From positions 310,001-374,000 of the forward strand of contig JAGKQI010000055.1 in the NCBI GenBank assembly GCA_018806915.1: DNA of 64,000 nt. The letters are read 5' to 3'. Positions within the stretch are counted from its first letter, which is position 1; every line of letters starts with the position of its first letter. The DNA is from Phytophthora colocasiae (taxonomy: Eukaryota; Oomycota; Peronosporomycetes; Peronosporales; Peronosporaceae). This document shows positions 31,479-40,905 of the stretch, one piece after another. The notes beneath the pieces are model-generated. The model saw only the letters and a program-made list of their open reading frames with translations, had not been told where the DNA came from and ran no database searches. The position numbers were made by a program, and so were the translations under genes.

Positions 31479-32618
31479 CTAGTTTTTTTGTTTGCCAGCA
31501 CCGCCCTGCTGCCGATCAGGGCAGGCAGGGGCGATGTGACCTTCCACACCACATGAATGGCATGTGAGTACAAAACCTGGCGTCTTGACTGAACTAGTTC
31601 CTGAGGCAGGTTTGCCTTTCCGGATATTTGACTTGACCGAATTTGTACCAGTCGTAGTTGAAGTTGGTACTGAAGTTGAAGTTGACCCCGAAACCTTCTG
31701 ATTCTGATTCTGAATCTGATTCTGTCTAAACTTTGAAGGCTTGCGGGCATCCTCGAAGCGTTGAGCGTGATCAATAGTTTCTTGTAAAGTCAAAGGAATA
31801 TTTTGCGAGATGTGACTGGACGTGTTTGCACGCAAATTCTGTTGGTACAGCCAGCGCTTCACCATTTCTGGCAATTCCAGGGACGATTGAGAAAGAAGCA
31901 GCATGAACTTGGAGGTATACTCATGTTGTGTGCCAGAAACTTGTAGATCATGTAGTTTCGAGAGTAGTTTAAACTCGAAATCACTTTCGCGAAAGCGCAC
32001 GCGAATCTGTTGTTTGAAGAGGAACCAGGTACGAGGTTGGTCTCCAACGATGTTCTTGAACTCTCTGTACCATGACATCGCGTCTGGTCCCAGAAACGGG
32101 ACCACCATATCGACGAATCGTGAGTCACAGCTGTCCCGCTCTCGGGCATAGCTGCTCAGGTGCTCTTCTATGGCGAACAGCCACAGCTCCAAATCTTCAC
32201 CGGCCCGTCCATGGAATTTAGGGGGCTCGGCTTTGTGCTTTTGACGAGCAACACGAGATTGTTGCTCGAACATCTCGCGCTGGAATGTAATCTGCTGCTC
32301 CATGAAAGCTTGGAATTGTTGCTGTTGCAACTGCATGGCCTGCTGCTGCACTGCCATCATGTGCAGCACTTGACCCATCACACCATCATTAGACCCCGAC
32401 CCAGGCTGTGGCATAGCTGGTTGGGGAGTTTGTGGAGGTGGTGGAGGAGGGGAGGTTGCACCCGGCGCTGGTGTTGCCGGTGTGCTTGATTTGTTTGGTT
32501 GGGGCAGCCCAGAGGACGACGCGTGGTCCATCCCTTCGTCGTCGGTGCGTGGATGCTGACGAGGTCTCAAATTTGGTGATGTTTCCTCAGCAGCACGCGG
32601 AGTCTTGGGTCGCTGCAT
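31479..32618 (-). CDS. gypsy 2 gag
   Basis: The 379-residue capsid-like protein has a Pro-rich N-terminal region, a Gln-rich helical stretch (MAVQQQAMQLQQQQFQ, EQQITFQREMFEQQ), the retrotransposon gag core (FHGRAGEDLELWLFAIEEHL, WYREFKNIV, YTSKFMLLLSQ) and one CCHC zinc knuckle near the C-terminus (CHSCGVEGHIAPAC). It is uninterrupted from the ATG at 32618 to the TAG at 31479. The 5' leader has been lengthened by the nested pogo element. Confidence 0.9.
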   Translation of the reverse strand: MQRPKTPRAAEETSPNLRPRQHPRTDDEGMDHASSSGLPQPNKSSTPATPAPGATSPPPPPPQTPQPAMPQPGSGSNDGVMGQVLHMMAVQQQAMQLQQQQFQAFMEQQITFQREMFEQQSRVARQKHKAEPPKFHGRAGEDLELWLFAIEEHLSSYARERDSCDSRFVDMVVPFLGPDAMSWYREFKNIVGDQPRTWFLFKQQIRVRFRESDFEFKLLSKLHDLQVSGTQHEYTSKFMLLLSQSSLELPEMVKRWLYQQNLRANTSSHISQNIPLTLQETIDHAQRFEDARKPSKFRQNQIQNQNQKVSGSTSTSVPTSTTTGTNSVKSNIRKGKPASGTSSVKTPGFVLTCHSCGVEGHIAPACPDRQQGGAGKQKN

Positions 32619-32665
32619 GTACGGTATCGTACTTAGCCGGATATACTCGGTATTTGCCTCAAATA

Positions 32666-33444
32666 CCGACTTCCTCTGTTTATACCGGTCACCTGCATAT
32701 AACGGTCAGCCAATCACAATCAAGAAAGAGAATAGTGAATTTCCTCTGCTTATAACGGTCGTACAAAACCGAATCACAACGGTACCGCGTTTTTGAAACG
32801 CTGTACCAGTCATTTCAAGTTGACAATGCGCGGCAAACGACGAGCGTCATTCACGGCAGGAGAAAAACTTGCCGTGATAAATGCGGTGGGGGAGCCTCCA
32901 GACATCCGCAAGGCTATACGGCTGTTCTATCCTGATCTGAGTCCTGCCGTCTACGACTCCCGGCGAAAGCTGGTGGAGTCGTGGATTAGAGAAAAAGATA
33001 AAATCAAAGAGCAGTGTCAAACGCCGCACGGGAAGAAAAAGAAGAAAGCTCGTCCAAAAGGAGTAGGTACTGTACTATCACTAGAAGCTGAACAGGAACT
33101 TGTTAAATGGGTAAACGACCTCCGAAAGGAGGGCGTACCTATTTCAAATCTGATGTTAGCGTTAGAGGCCAAAGACGTAGCTACAAGCTATGGCGTTACT
33201 GAGTTTGACGCGTCATGGAGTTGGTCCCCGGCTTTTAAATCTCGGCATAAGCTTTCAATGCGTGCCAGAACAAGACAAGGGCAAAAAACACCGGAAGATC
33301 TCGCTGTAGGAGAAGTTGGGTCGATATGGATACATAACAGTATTTTTTTATGTTTTTTTAATTCTTTAGCTATCTGTACATGCATGATCATGGTGGTACG
33401 GTGTACCATGTACACGGGTGACCGTTATACACAGAGGAAGTCGG
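32666..33444 (+). mobile_element. pogo/Tigger-type element nested in gypsy 2 leader
   Basis: TIRs CCGACTTCCTCTG... of about 28 bp (32666-32693 and, inverted, 33417-33444), with two or three mismatches, are flanked by TA dinucleotides (32664-32665 and 33445-33446). That is the target duplication of the Tc1/mariner superfamily. It is 779 bp long and contains a truncated transposase on the plus strand, opposite to the host element. Confidence 0.85.
32826..33316 (+). pseudogene. Tigger/pogo transposase, N-terminal part only
   Basis: The frame starts MRGKRRASFTAGEKL. It carries the double helix-turn-helix (CENP-B-like) DNA-binding region: a first HTH, a basic KKKKKARPKG linker, then EQELVKWVNDLRKEGVPISN and FDASWSWSPAFKSRHKLS with RTRQGQKTPEDL. 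The DDE catalytic domain that should follow is missing; the frame continues into non-coding sequence up to 33497 across the right TIR. It could bind TIRs but not cut them. Confidence 0.8.
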
Positions 33445-33480
33445 TACGGTCGAACAGAGTTTTCACTCTAATTTCGAAAT

Positions 33481-33718
33481 TGTCACGTGTTCTGTAATCG
33501 AACGGAGTCTTGTAGAGGACTTGAGATTGATAAAGAAAATTGAAGACTGAGATTAATATGTAAGGAATGAAAGCCACAGCTAGTCGTTACCTAAGCTGCA
33601 GGAGGAGAGAGTTTCCTGTCCTTGTCGTCCGTTGCAAAACGAACGCAGCATCAGCGTTAGTTTCAAAGATCCTGGTTTCATCTGTGAAAACTTTGAATGA
33701 CGATGCATCATCGTCACA
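33481..33718 (-). repeat. gypsy 2 5' LTR
   Basis: 238 bp, identical to 26062-26299. The following TTGGG (33719-33723) is the target duplication. Confidence 0.95.
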
Positions 33719-33766
33719 TTGGGGATTTTATTTAGGCTTTGCATTCAGCGTGAGAGAATCTGTCAC

Positions 33767-33803
33767 AACTGTATACGGTACGCACTGCGTACCGTATACA
33801 GTT
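33767..33803. repeat. perfect 18-bp inverted repeat, 1-nt loop
   Basis: Arms 33767-33784 and 33786-33803 (AACTGTATACGGTACGCA and its complement). Confidence 0.95.
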
Positions 33804-33858
33804 GCGTACAACGCACGGTAGCAGCCGGGAAGAAATTCTATTGCTGTCACAACATCTG

Positions 33859-34054
33859 TACACCTTTTCCCGGTCAAGTTGCAAGTTTTTTCAACCAAAT
33901 TGCAAATTGAGGATAAAAGGTATTTTGTGTACTGTCATAAAAAGTGATTTTTCACGTTTTGCAAAATCGATGGGTACACTTTTCAAGCAATATGCAAAAC
34001 GACCCGCGCCAACCATGGATGAAAAAACTTGCAATTTGACCGGGAAAAGGTGTA
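33859..34054. mobile_element. small TA-target MITE
   Basis: The 196-bp element has inverted ends TACACCTTTTCCCGGTCAA and its complement, continuing for about 38 bp with few mismatches (33859-33896 and 34017-34054). The outermost TA on both sides fits a mariner-type target duplication. There is no coding capacity. The right end is identical to 322-359. Confidence 0.75.
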
Positions 34055-34836
34055 GTGAACAAAACATATATATGTAGTACTAGACTAGTACTAGTACTAC
34101 TTAAATGTTATGATGTACACTATCACATTGAGAGAGGACGTACCAGCGCAAGTATCCAAAGTAAATCATTATTAGAAAAGTATCAACAGCTGCAAATCAA
34201 TCTGTAAAGCAGTCTGGTTTCAAGCATTTGGTATAAACGATACCACCGGTACATGCTAATACCTTACCACGCAATCAGTTCAACACTTAATATGATACCT
34301 GACAACAGCACGCTGCAAATGATGTTGTATCCAGGCAAGATTGTCACCACACCATATACATTCGCTGCCGTAAAGGGTTTTACTGTTCTGGATATACTTC
34401 AAAATATAATAGTACATGTACTATTATTCTATTATCGCTACAAGGACAACATTGACTATAGGGTGCTCAGTAAGCCGAAACGGTTTAAGATCCAAGTGCA
34501 AACTTAAATCCCTGGGCTAGGCATGACTACAGCTCCCCTCTGTGTTTTGTTGGGTACGGAAGGGCAACAGGTTGTCTGACTTTGAGGCTGTGTCAATACA
34601 TAGTCTGTATTAGTAATATTTCGTACAGACTATTGGCACATGGTAGAATGTACCACAGGCCGTGATGCCGTGGTAGACTACAGGTACACGTACGGAGAAA
34701 ACAATCTCAAAGGTGCGGGAAAGTGAACGTTTATGGCTGCATCACATCCCAATGCCTATCCTACCGAACACATTGGTTGAATCCATTCCAATGGGAACTT
34801 TCCACTGGAAAGCAGCACCACTCGCCCAGTTCATCA
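34055..34836. other. intergenic upstream of the RXLR gene
   Basis: No gene is seen. The stretch is AT-rich with short palindromes (for example GTAGTACTAG and its complement near 34077-34103). Confidence 0.5.
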
Positions 34837-34852
34837 TCAGTTCTCAATTTCC
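34837..34852 (+). promoter_or_regulatory. Inr+FPR core promoter of the RXLR gene
   Basis: TCAGTTCTCAATTTCC matches the oomycete Inr+FPR consensus with one mismatch, ending 40 bp upstream of the ATG. Confidence 0.8.
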
Positions 34853-34891
34853 AACCAACCACTCACCCGTTAGCAGAAACGACAACTCGCA

Positions 34892-35527
34892 ATGCGTGTG
34901 TACCAGAACCTGCTGCTGGCCCTTGCCGTTCTCGTTGCCTTGACCAGCATTGTCTCGGCCCAAAACACTGCTGTTCGCGCTCTGCGCACCGGAACCGACG
35001 AGGAGCGCGGCATGCTCGACTCGGTAAAAGCGGAGCTCTCGATCTTTAAGCTGAACCGCGCAGCCAGACAAAAGATGACCCCGGAGCAGAAGCTGTTTGA
35101 AAAGCAAGCCAAGGCATTGAAGAAAGAGGCTGATGCCGCACTGAAACTAAAGAATAAGAAGGATGAAGCTATAAAGAAAGCGGAGAAGAAGCTGGCGGAC
35201 CAGGTGGCCAAGTCAAAGAAGAAGATGGATGACCTGGAGGCTAAGCAACTGAAAGCAATGAACAAGTTGAGCGAAAAGGAGGCGCAGAAGAAGCTTGACG
35301 CCCTCAACAAGCAAGATGTTATGTACAACCGATTGCTGGTGGCCAAAAAGACACCGGAGCAATTGGAGGACCAATTCAAGCCGGACTTTGACCTCCTTGT
35401 CAAGCGGGGGATTGATCCGACTACCAGTGAGAACTTCAAGCATCTTCAGAACTACTGGTTCATTTATTACAACCGCTATCCGGACAAAGCGAAAGTTGCT
35501 CTCAAGACCCTTTCAACAGCTGCTTAG
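34892..35527 (+). CDS. RXLR-dEER effector protein
   Basis: This 211-residue secreted protein has a signal peptide (1-23, ending SIVSA), then RALR at 29-32 and DEER at 36-39, the RXLR-dEER host-translocation signature of Phytophthora and downy mildew effectors. The mature part has a Lys/Glu/Ala-rich segment (about 65-130) predicted to be a long helix or coiled coil, then a C-terminal globular stretch with FKPDFDLLVKRGIDP and HLQNYWFIYYNRYPDKAKVAL. I do not see a clear WY fold. The spacing of only three residues between RXLR and dEER is short. The target is unknown; function inside plant cells is inferred from the motif. It stands alone between transposons, typical of effector loci. Confidence 0.92.
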   Translation: MRVYQNLLLALAVLVALTSIVSAQNTAVRALRTGTDEERGMLDSVKAELSIFKLNRAARQKMTPEQKLFEKQAKALKKEADAALKLKNKKDEAIKKAEKKLADQVAKSKKKMDDLEAKQLKAMNKLSEKEAQKKLDALNKQDVMYNRLLVAKKTPEQLEDQFKPDFDLLVKRGIDPTTSENFKHLQNYWFIYYNRYPDKAKVALKTLSTAA

Positions 35528-36899
35528 GTCGCTTTAGGTGGACTTGTCTGTCAGACTTATGCTACTACCAATGTATCACGTCTATCTTCGCAATGTCCAT
35601 CCATTTTCGTTGTCCTGGGGGCTTGGTCCCTGATTAATAGCTTCACGTAATGAAAGTCGAAACAAGAAAAAGTGGCGGCTTCGAAAGGAAGCCTGTAAGT
35701 TAGTGATCGTGATCCTACAGTAGTATTTGCCTTCTCAGAGATAGAGGTGTACTACTCACGATTCGTTACACGAATCGTGAGTAGTTCGTTACTTTTTTGG
35801 CTTTGCACGCCAAATACATGTACTGGTGGGAACACACCTCGAACAGAAGATCGTTCTTCTCCAGCCAGAAAGTCCTTGATCAAACATTTGTGTTAATCTG
35901 AGACCCCAATATCGGTGCATCTTCTTGGTGACTCATTTGGACTTCTTGGCATGCTCGCCTGATCCAGCCACGAAATGTGTGTGGTCCCTTCCCTCCTTGC
36001 TGAATGAAAAGTCGGAGCTACGGACTCCGTAGCGTCTCCGTAGTACGGAGACGCTTGGAAGCCTGTAGGACCACTCGTCCTTGGAGGACCTCTCTACAGA
36101 GAACTCCATTACTTACCATAATCGGCAACGCCACCCAGTTTACTTCACGTCGCTACATATCGAACTTTAGTTGAGTAGGTCGGATACTTAGTCTACTATT
36201 AGTAGACTCATTCGTCTCATTCCAGCGGGTATTGGCAAACTTGAACGGACAGGGAGTGTGCCTGCATTCCAACTTTCGACTGTAAAGGTCAAATTCGTCA
36301 TGTCCGAGAAATTCTACGAAAGTATCGATAGCACGCGCAAGTACACCAGAGTCGCTACCCAGCGACGAGATGGAGCGGAACTTATGACTTCCACACTGTG
36401 GAAGTCGAAGTTCCACAGAGTTCACGATGCGATGTGCATCGATGGGATTCTCAATCGGAACATTGAAAGACTCTCGGCAGTTCGACGGTTGACAGCCGAT
36501 CCCATTCGACCACTCGAGCGGTATTCCACCATTCGTTCCGAGTATTTTCGCGCGGCACTTGAGTTCTATCTGCTTCAATTGATCATGCGAACTGACAGTG
36601 GAGACAGACTTTACCAATACAGAACGAATGTGGAAGTTCGACTTGCTGAGGATCTGGCGGTCGACCCATTCCGGACCAAGCAGTTACAATGCTCTGTCAA
36701 CGGCATTTCCCACGATTTCAAGTCAAACGTCAACCAGATCAAACGTTTATCCTTAGCTTACAGTAGATGCCGAGCACGACATGGGGCAAATGAACGTTTT
36801 GTGTTAAAAACATTTTTTATTGAGACTACGAATATTCTGTGTAGCTATTACTACAGGTGCTTATCTGCACCTGTGGAGAGCACGAGGGGGTCTGAATTC
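35528..36899. other. intergenic with hairpins; no supported gene
   Basis: This holds several small inverted repeats (35751-35785; AGCGTCTCCGT and complement near 36029-36053; GACTTCCACA and complement near 36386-36406). A 154-residue minus-strand frame (36153-36617) and a long plus-strand frame (36258-37535) have no recognisable domain; the latter runs antisense through an NLP fragment and a transposon. Confidence 0.5.
35751..35785. repeat. perfect 16-bp inverted repeat, 3-nt loop
   Basis: Arms ACTACTCACGATTCGT (35751-35766) and its complement (35770-35785), spacer TAC. Confidence 0.95.
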
Positions 36900-37232
36900 T
36901 TAAAACGGCCAAGCCTTGTCCAATTTGGGGACAAAGTTGCCATCGTTCATCGGTACGTTCGCGTCGCCGAAGCTCACTGTGTTGAGCGCATTCCGGGCTG
37001 CGTCCGTCATCTGGTCCCACATGATCAAGTCCTGGAACTCGCCACCTTCTGTGGTCACATCCGTAGCGTGGTTCATGGGGTAACTGCTCTCGTATCTGAT
37101 CTTGATGCTCGTGCCGTCCAGTGTGTCGGCACTGGGAGGTGCGTATTTCGAGTAGCCGCTGTGTGCCGAGGGCGTCACCGCCAAAATAGTCGGATTAGGG
37201 ACATCCGGGTTGCTGATCCATACAATTGGAAG

Positions 37233-38944
37233 ATTTTTTTTTGGTTCAGATACGGAACGGTTCTGGTTTTTGGAACGGACATCTGTTTTGTAATGATGAA
37301 GTGCTGGTTGCACTCACTGCTTGACGATCACTTCAGAACAAGAAGACAGAGGCACAGGGAGTACCGACGTTCGAACGATATACATACCATTACCTGGGTT
37401 TCAAGTATGCTCGTTCGTGGACATCGTCAAAAATCATTTATCGCTGTTCTCGTTATCGCCGCGGATGTCGGGGGCGCTGGAGTTTACAATCGCTGCTATG
37501 GAATAGCGTCCTACTCGCTCTCACTCTTGTCGTAACAATGTGGTCGCCGGCACGATTGTCGATGTCACGGAGGACATTAGAAGCTCTACCGATAGTCTTG
37601 CGATAGCTTGTGTGACGCGGCCGACTCGTCAATATGGGAAGATCTACAATGTATGTACTACGCCGACGACAACCCCTCCGTTGTCCGCGGCCTTTTTGAA
37701 ACACAAGTTGTGTCGCGCATTTACCGAGCTCGGAGGCTACACTACAGTGGAAACGTCATGGTGCCATCGAGATACTACCACTCTCACTGGTTCTCAACGA
37801 GTCTGTGTCCTTCTTCCAGTTTCATTCGTGACAGCAAACTCTCAAGACGTGAGCAGTCCAAATAGACTGATCGGCTGGGCTCATCCAGCGCTTCTCAATT
37901 TGCTCCGTTATAACAACACCACTCTCTTTGTTGACGTTGGATGGAAGTGGCGAACAGTACAGGCTCTTGAGACACGAGACCGATCTGTGAGTGCAGCGAC
38001 TTCACGTTCAGGGTTTTCACATCACGACCATCGAGCAGGATGGAGCCTTGTGGGTCGTAGAAGCGTTCAAGCAGGGAAATGAGCGTACTCTTGCCTCCTC
38101 CGCTGGACCCGACAAACGCAACGGTTTGTCCAGGCTCAATGGAGACGTTGTAGTCGTTGAGGATCTGCACGTCTGGACGGTTTGGGTAGGTGAAATTGAC
38201 ACCGACAGCTTGAATCCGTCCTACACAGGACTCGGGTTTGTCGCCTTCGTGATAGTTCAAAGCATCAATAGCTAAAGTTGTATCCAGGACCTTGTAGATA
38301 TGAGCAGTAGCTCCTTTGGCTTTGGCGATGGCCGAGACGTTAGGCATAATCTGAGCTGCCAGCTAGTCTGGAGGTCGAGGAGTACACTACGATGACCACG
38401 TAGAGGCCATGTACACTTTGTAGAACGTTGGAGAGAGTTAATTGGCAGTCATTGGACGTAGCTGTGACTGCCGTTGATAAACGTCGTCGTGATAGCCTAG
38501 TTAGACCCTTTAATCCACAACACATCTGCTAACAAAACATAGTTAGTCTTTTCGTACAGCATCACCACATAACCTCAAGAGCGGCAATCGTGACGAAGAA
38601 CTTGCCTGCAGCAACGCCCCGTTAAATAGAGGCTGGAACGATAGCTTATGTTCACCAGAGGTCTGACACAACTCTACCGAATCCAAGGGGTTTGTCCCTG
38701 GGTTCTACACCAGCATGACAAGAATATTTGTGAGTACGAGGAGAGAGCGGGCCCCACGTCACATTCACGTTAACCTCAATTGAAGAAGAGCTTTGGTTCT
38801 TAACGTCGTTTGTCTGCATTGTCTATTCATGAAGAAGTGTTTCGCCAACGCACGAAGCAGCCGTAGGCAAACTGCTAGCGGGCACTGTACGAGATGGCAA
38901 AAAATCCCCGTTCCAAAAACCAGAACCGTTCCGTATCTGAACAC
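37233..38944. mobile_element. TIR element carrying host gene fragments, in NLP copy 5
   Basis: The ends are inverted repeats of about 36-40 bp: GTTCAGATACGGAACGGTTC followed by TGGTTTTTGGAACGG (37237-37276 and, inverted, about 38899-38940), with T-rich outer edges. The interior has no transposase but includes a well-conserved piece of an ABC transporter (37895-38347). Superfamily is uncertain because I cannot define a target duplication. It resembles Pack-type elements that pick up host exons. Confidence 0.75.
37895..38347 (-). pseudogene. captured ABC transporter (ABCB/MDR-type) fragment
   Basis: The 150-residue frame covers the end of a transmembrane domain and the start of nucleotide-binding domain 1: PNVSAIAKAKGATAHIYKVLD, then GVNFTYPNRPDVQILNDYNV, Walker A (GSSGGGKST), LLERFYDPQGSILLDGRDV, and the Q-loop (GLVSQEPVLFATSI). 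It breaks off right after the Q-loop; there is no signature motif or Walker B. The frame is clean, so capture was recent or is under some constraint. It is flanked on both sides by the TIRs of the surrounding element. Confidence 0.8.
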
Positions 38945-40065
38945 AAAAAAAGCTAACCGTACATGATGGCCCATACATCTCGGTGCCACGTCGAGCGGCC
39001 ATACACCTGAGAGCCCCACCCGGAACCCTTGCACCCCGCTGTAGGAGATCCGGTAGTCTTCAGACCTCCTCCTGTTTCGCCAGCATCGTTCACAGCAGGA
39101 TAAGGGTGACACCCGTCGACGACGCGCAGCTGGGGCTTGAACTTCATCGCAGCCCTTTCGGAAATGGTGACCGGTTGGGGCTGCGGGAAAGGCTTCACTT
39201 GGTCGTGACCGATAGTTGCGGGAAGTTGTTGCTGTTGCTGCTGCTGTTGCTCTTGTCCTTGAATTGTAGTCACCACTGCAGCAATGGCACAGAAGAAAAC
39301 AGCGAACTTCATTGTGCAAACTTGGCGTCCGAAGGGCTGGACGAATTGGTATTGACTTGGATAATTGAAAGTGAGTTTCTATTCTGCAAGGTATCGCCAG
39401 AAGCGGAGGGCGACCGGCAAATTTCGTCGTGTCCGATCGCAGAGAGATTTTTTTTTGCTATCAACAGAGAAGAAGCTGGTGTACATGTACTACATGTACA
39501 TGTGTAGCTATTTCTACAGACAGACGCGAACAAATCCCACTTGAAAGCCGTTCAAGGACGGAGGTGGAGAGTTACATGTATTAGAGTAAATTGAGGCTGT
39601 TGCAGGCAGGTTTCGCTACACAACCAAACTGTAGCATTGAGAGGATGGAGAGGATGGAGTGGTGCCCACCTTACGTCTTGAAACAAAGGCGCCACGAGCC
39701 GCCGCGATCTGGATATTCAAACCTTTTGAACGCAACGTAAGATTGCCGATACGTTTCCTATCCCAAAGATCTATCAGGGCTCATCAAAATTCTTGTACAA
39801 GCATGCAGGCCAACTGTAAATAATTCGTTCAGGCACAGATGTAGAATCTCATCGTCGACACTACGCTGACAGTCAAGCTCAATTCCTAGCTGTACGGCTC
39901 GTACATGTACTACAAAGACACCTGGCTCAAGAGAGCATGTGATGTTAGCAACAAGTTACACATGCTGAAATGGTGGCGAAGCGCTAGATTGGATCCTGTA
40001 CGAAAACACACGCAGGAGGTCGTCGATCTTAGATCTAAGTACTAGTACAGTTGCAGAGCTCTATG

Positions 40066-40130
40066 AATCTCAAGTCTTTGATAAAGTCTAATGCATAAGA
40101 GACATTAGACTTTATCAAAGACTTGAGATT
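40066..40130. repeat. perfect 28-bp inverted repeat, 9-nt loop
   Basis: Arms 40066-40093 and 40103-40130 (arm begins AATCTCAAGTCTTTGATAAA) are exactly complementary around a 9-nt spacer. Confidence 0.95.
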
Positions 40131-40301
40131 CCACATGAGAACAGGCAGGCTACTGCACTTCACCTACGACGCAGTCGTGGTCTGCTAAGCCGTTCACACA
40201 ACGCAACACCACAATACAAACGTTCTGAACCCGAGTAAATTTCCTCTCCAAAGAGAACTAAAATATCGACTTGCCCAGTCAGCTACTCAAGAGAAGCACA
40301 T

Positions 40302-40469
40302 GAAGTGATCATCTGGGATGTCACAGCTTCGTTTGAAGAGTTTAAACGCCTGGAACATGACCTCAAGAAGGAGATTAAGGCGAAGAAGCAGTCGCGTGGC
40401 GTTAAGGCGCCGCACCTGTCGAGCGGTGCAGTGCTTTTCGTGCAACCTGAGCTCACGAAGGACCTATAG
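40302..40469 (+). pseudogene. unidentified coding remnant
   Basis: One frame reads EVIIWDVTASFEEFKRLEHD, a Lys-rich helix, then KAPHLSSGAVLFVQPELTKDL and a TAG. The amphipathic helix pattern looks like real protein, but no start or upstream exon is evident. I do not recognise it. Confidence 0.3.
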
Positions 40470-40720
40470 TTTGAGTCTTGGTGTCCGTGCACAACTGATA
40501 ATGGCATAGGGAAACTCGATCGTACAGTAAGTAACAACAAAATTACAGTAACAACAAAATTTGCAGTATGAAAATTGATCAAACAATAAAATTCACATAA
40601 AACAAAACATTTATTACAACAATTTAGTTAAAAAATTAAAATACATTGAACTATAATTGCCAACTGTTCAGACGGTTACAATTCTAATATATGTAAGGAG
40701 CCCGAAAAGTGAACAAATTC

Positions 40721-40905
40721 ATACCTTCTCGGCCTTTTGGCTAAGATCAAGTGTAGTATTTGTTCTAATCAGTGTGAAAACTGGCTTTCTCCATTTTTGG
40801 AGTGCTTTTTCACATTCATTTTTGGACTTCCCGTGCCGACCAGCTTGCTATTCGGCTAGGGACGGTCTCCGAGGTCTTCCACCCACACCTCGTGAGGCCA
40901 ACTAC
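40721..40905 (+). ncRNA. U2 small nuclear RNA
   Basis: The 5' end, ATACCTTCTCGGCCTTTTGG followed by CTAAGATCAAGTGTAGTA, is the near-universal U2 start: stem I and the branch-point recognition sequence GTAGTA (40753-40758). Further on I can fold stem IIa (ATCAGT 40769-40774 with ACTGGC 40781-40786, copy 1 having one end mismatch), a small stem IIb (GTG...CAC at 40802-40813), an Sm site ATTTTTGG (40818-40825), a stem III (40829-40862, TCCC-GCCGA arms) and a 12-bp stem IV (40864-40899). All U2 landmarks are therefore present. T instead of the usual C after GTAGTAT is a small oddity. The 3' end is approximate. A Utopia retrotransposon follows immediately. Confidence 0.8.

Larger units (their letters stand above)
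26062..33718 (-). mobile_element. Ty3/gypsy retrotransposon 2 with chromodomain
   Basis: This 7657-bp element has two 238-bp LTRs (26062-26299 and 33481-33718), identical as far as I can read, and a perfect 5-bp duplication TTGGG (26057-26061 and 33719-33723). Minus-strand order is gag, protease, RT, RNase H, integrase, chromodomain. Identical LTRs indicate a very recent insertion. It nevertheless carries two nested pieces: about 1.3 kb between RNase H and integrase (about 27740-29080) and a pogo/Tigger-type element (32666-33444) in the 5' leader. A purine tract AGGGGG precedes the 3' LTR. Confidence 0.93.
36900..39312 (-). pseudogene. NLP copy 5, split by a transposon and missing the heptapeptide
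   Basis: The 5' part is 39312-38953. It has a signal peptide ([19 protein letters not shown]), a poly-Gln run (CAA/CAG repeat), [12 protein letters not shown], both conserved Cys regions ([21 protein letters not shown]), and stops after VWAIMYG. The 3' part is about 37225-36900: [32 protein letters not shown] and the C-terminus. Between them lies a TIR element. About 20 residues, including the GHRHDWE motif present in all the other copies, are missing at the junction, so the insertion was accompanied by a deletion. It is more diverged from copies 1-4 than they are from each other and lies on the opposite strand. Confidence 0.88.
39313..40720. other. intergenic upstream of U2, with a hairpin and a coding remnant
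   Basis: No complete gene is seen. Repeated GTACATGTA palindromes occur near 39480-39505 and 39900. The last 110 bp before U2 are AT-rich, where the snRNA promoter should lie; no specific element is recognisable. Confidence 0.5.

Noticed and set aside
36258..37535. 425-residue plus-strand frame
   Set aside because: Runs antisense through the NLP copy 5 C-terminal half and into the TIR element, so it spans unrelated sequences.
40302..40469. PX-domain gene
   Set aside because: Only a vague resemblance in the helix region; too short and no start, so left as an unidentified remnant.
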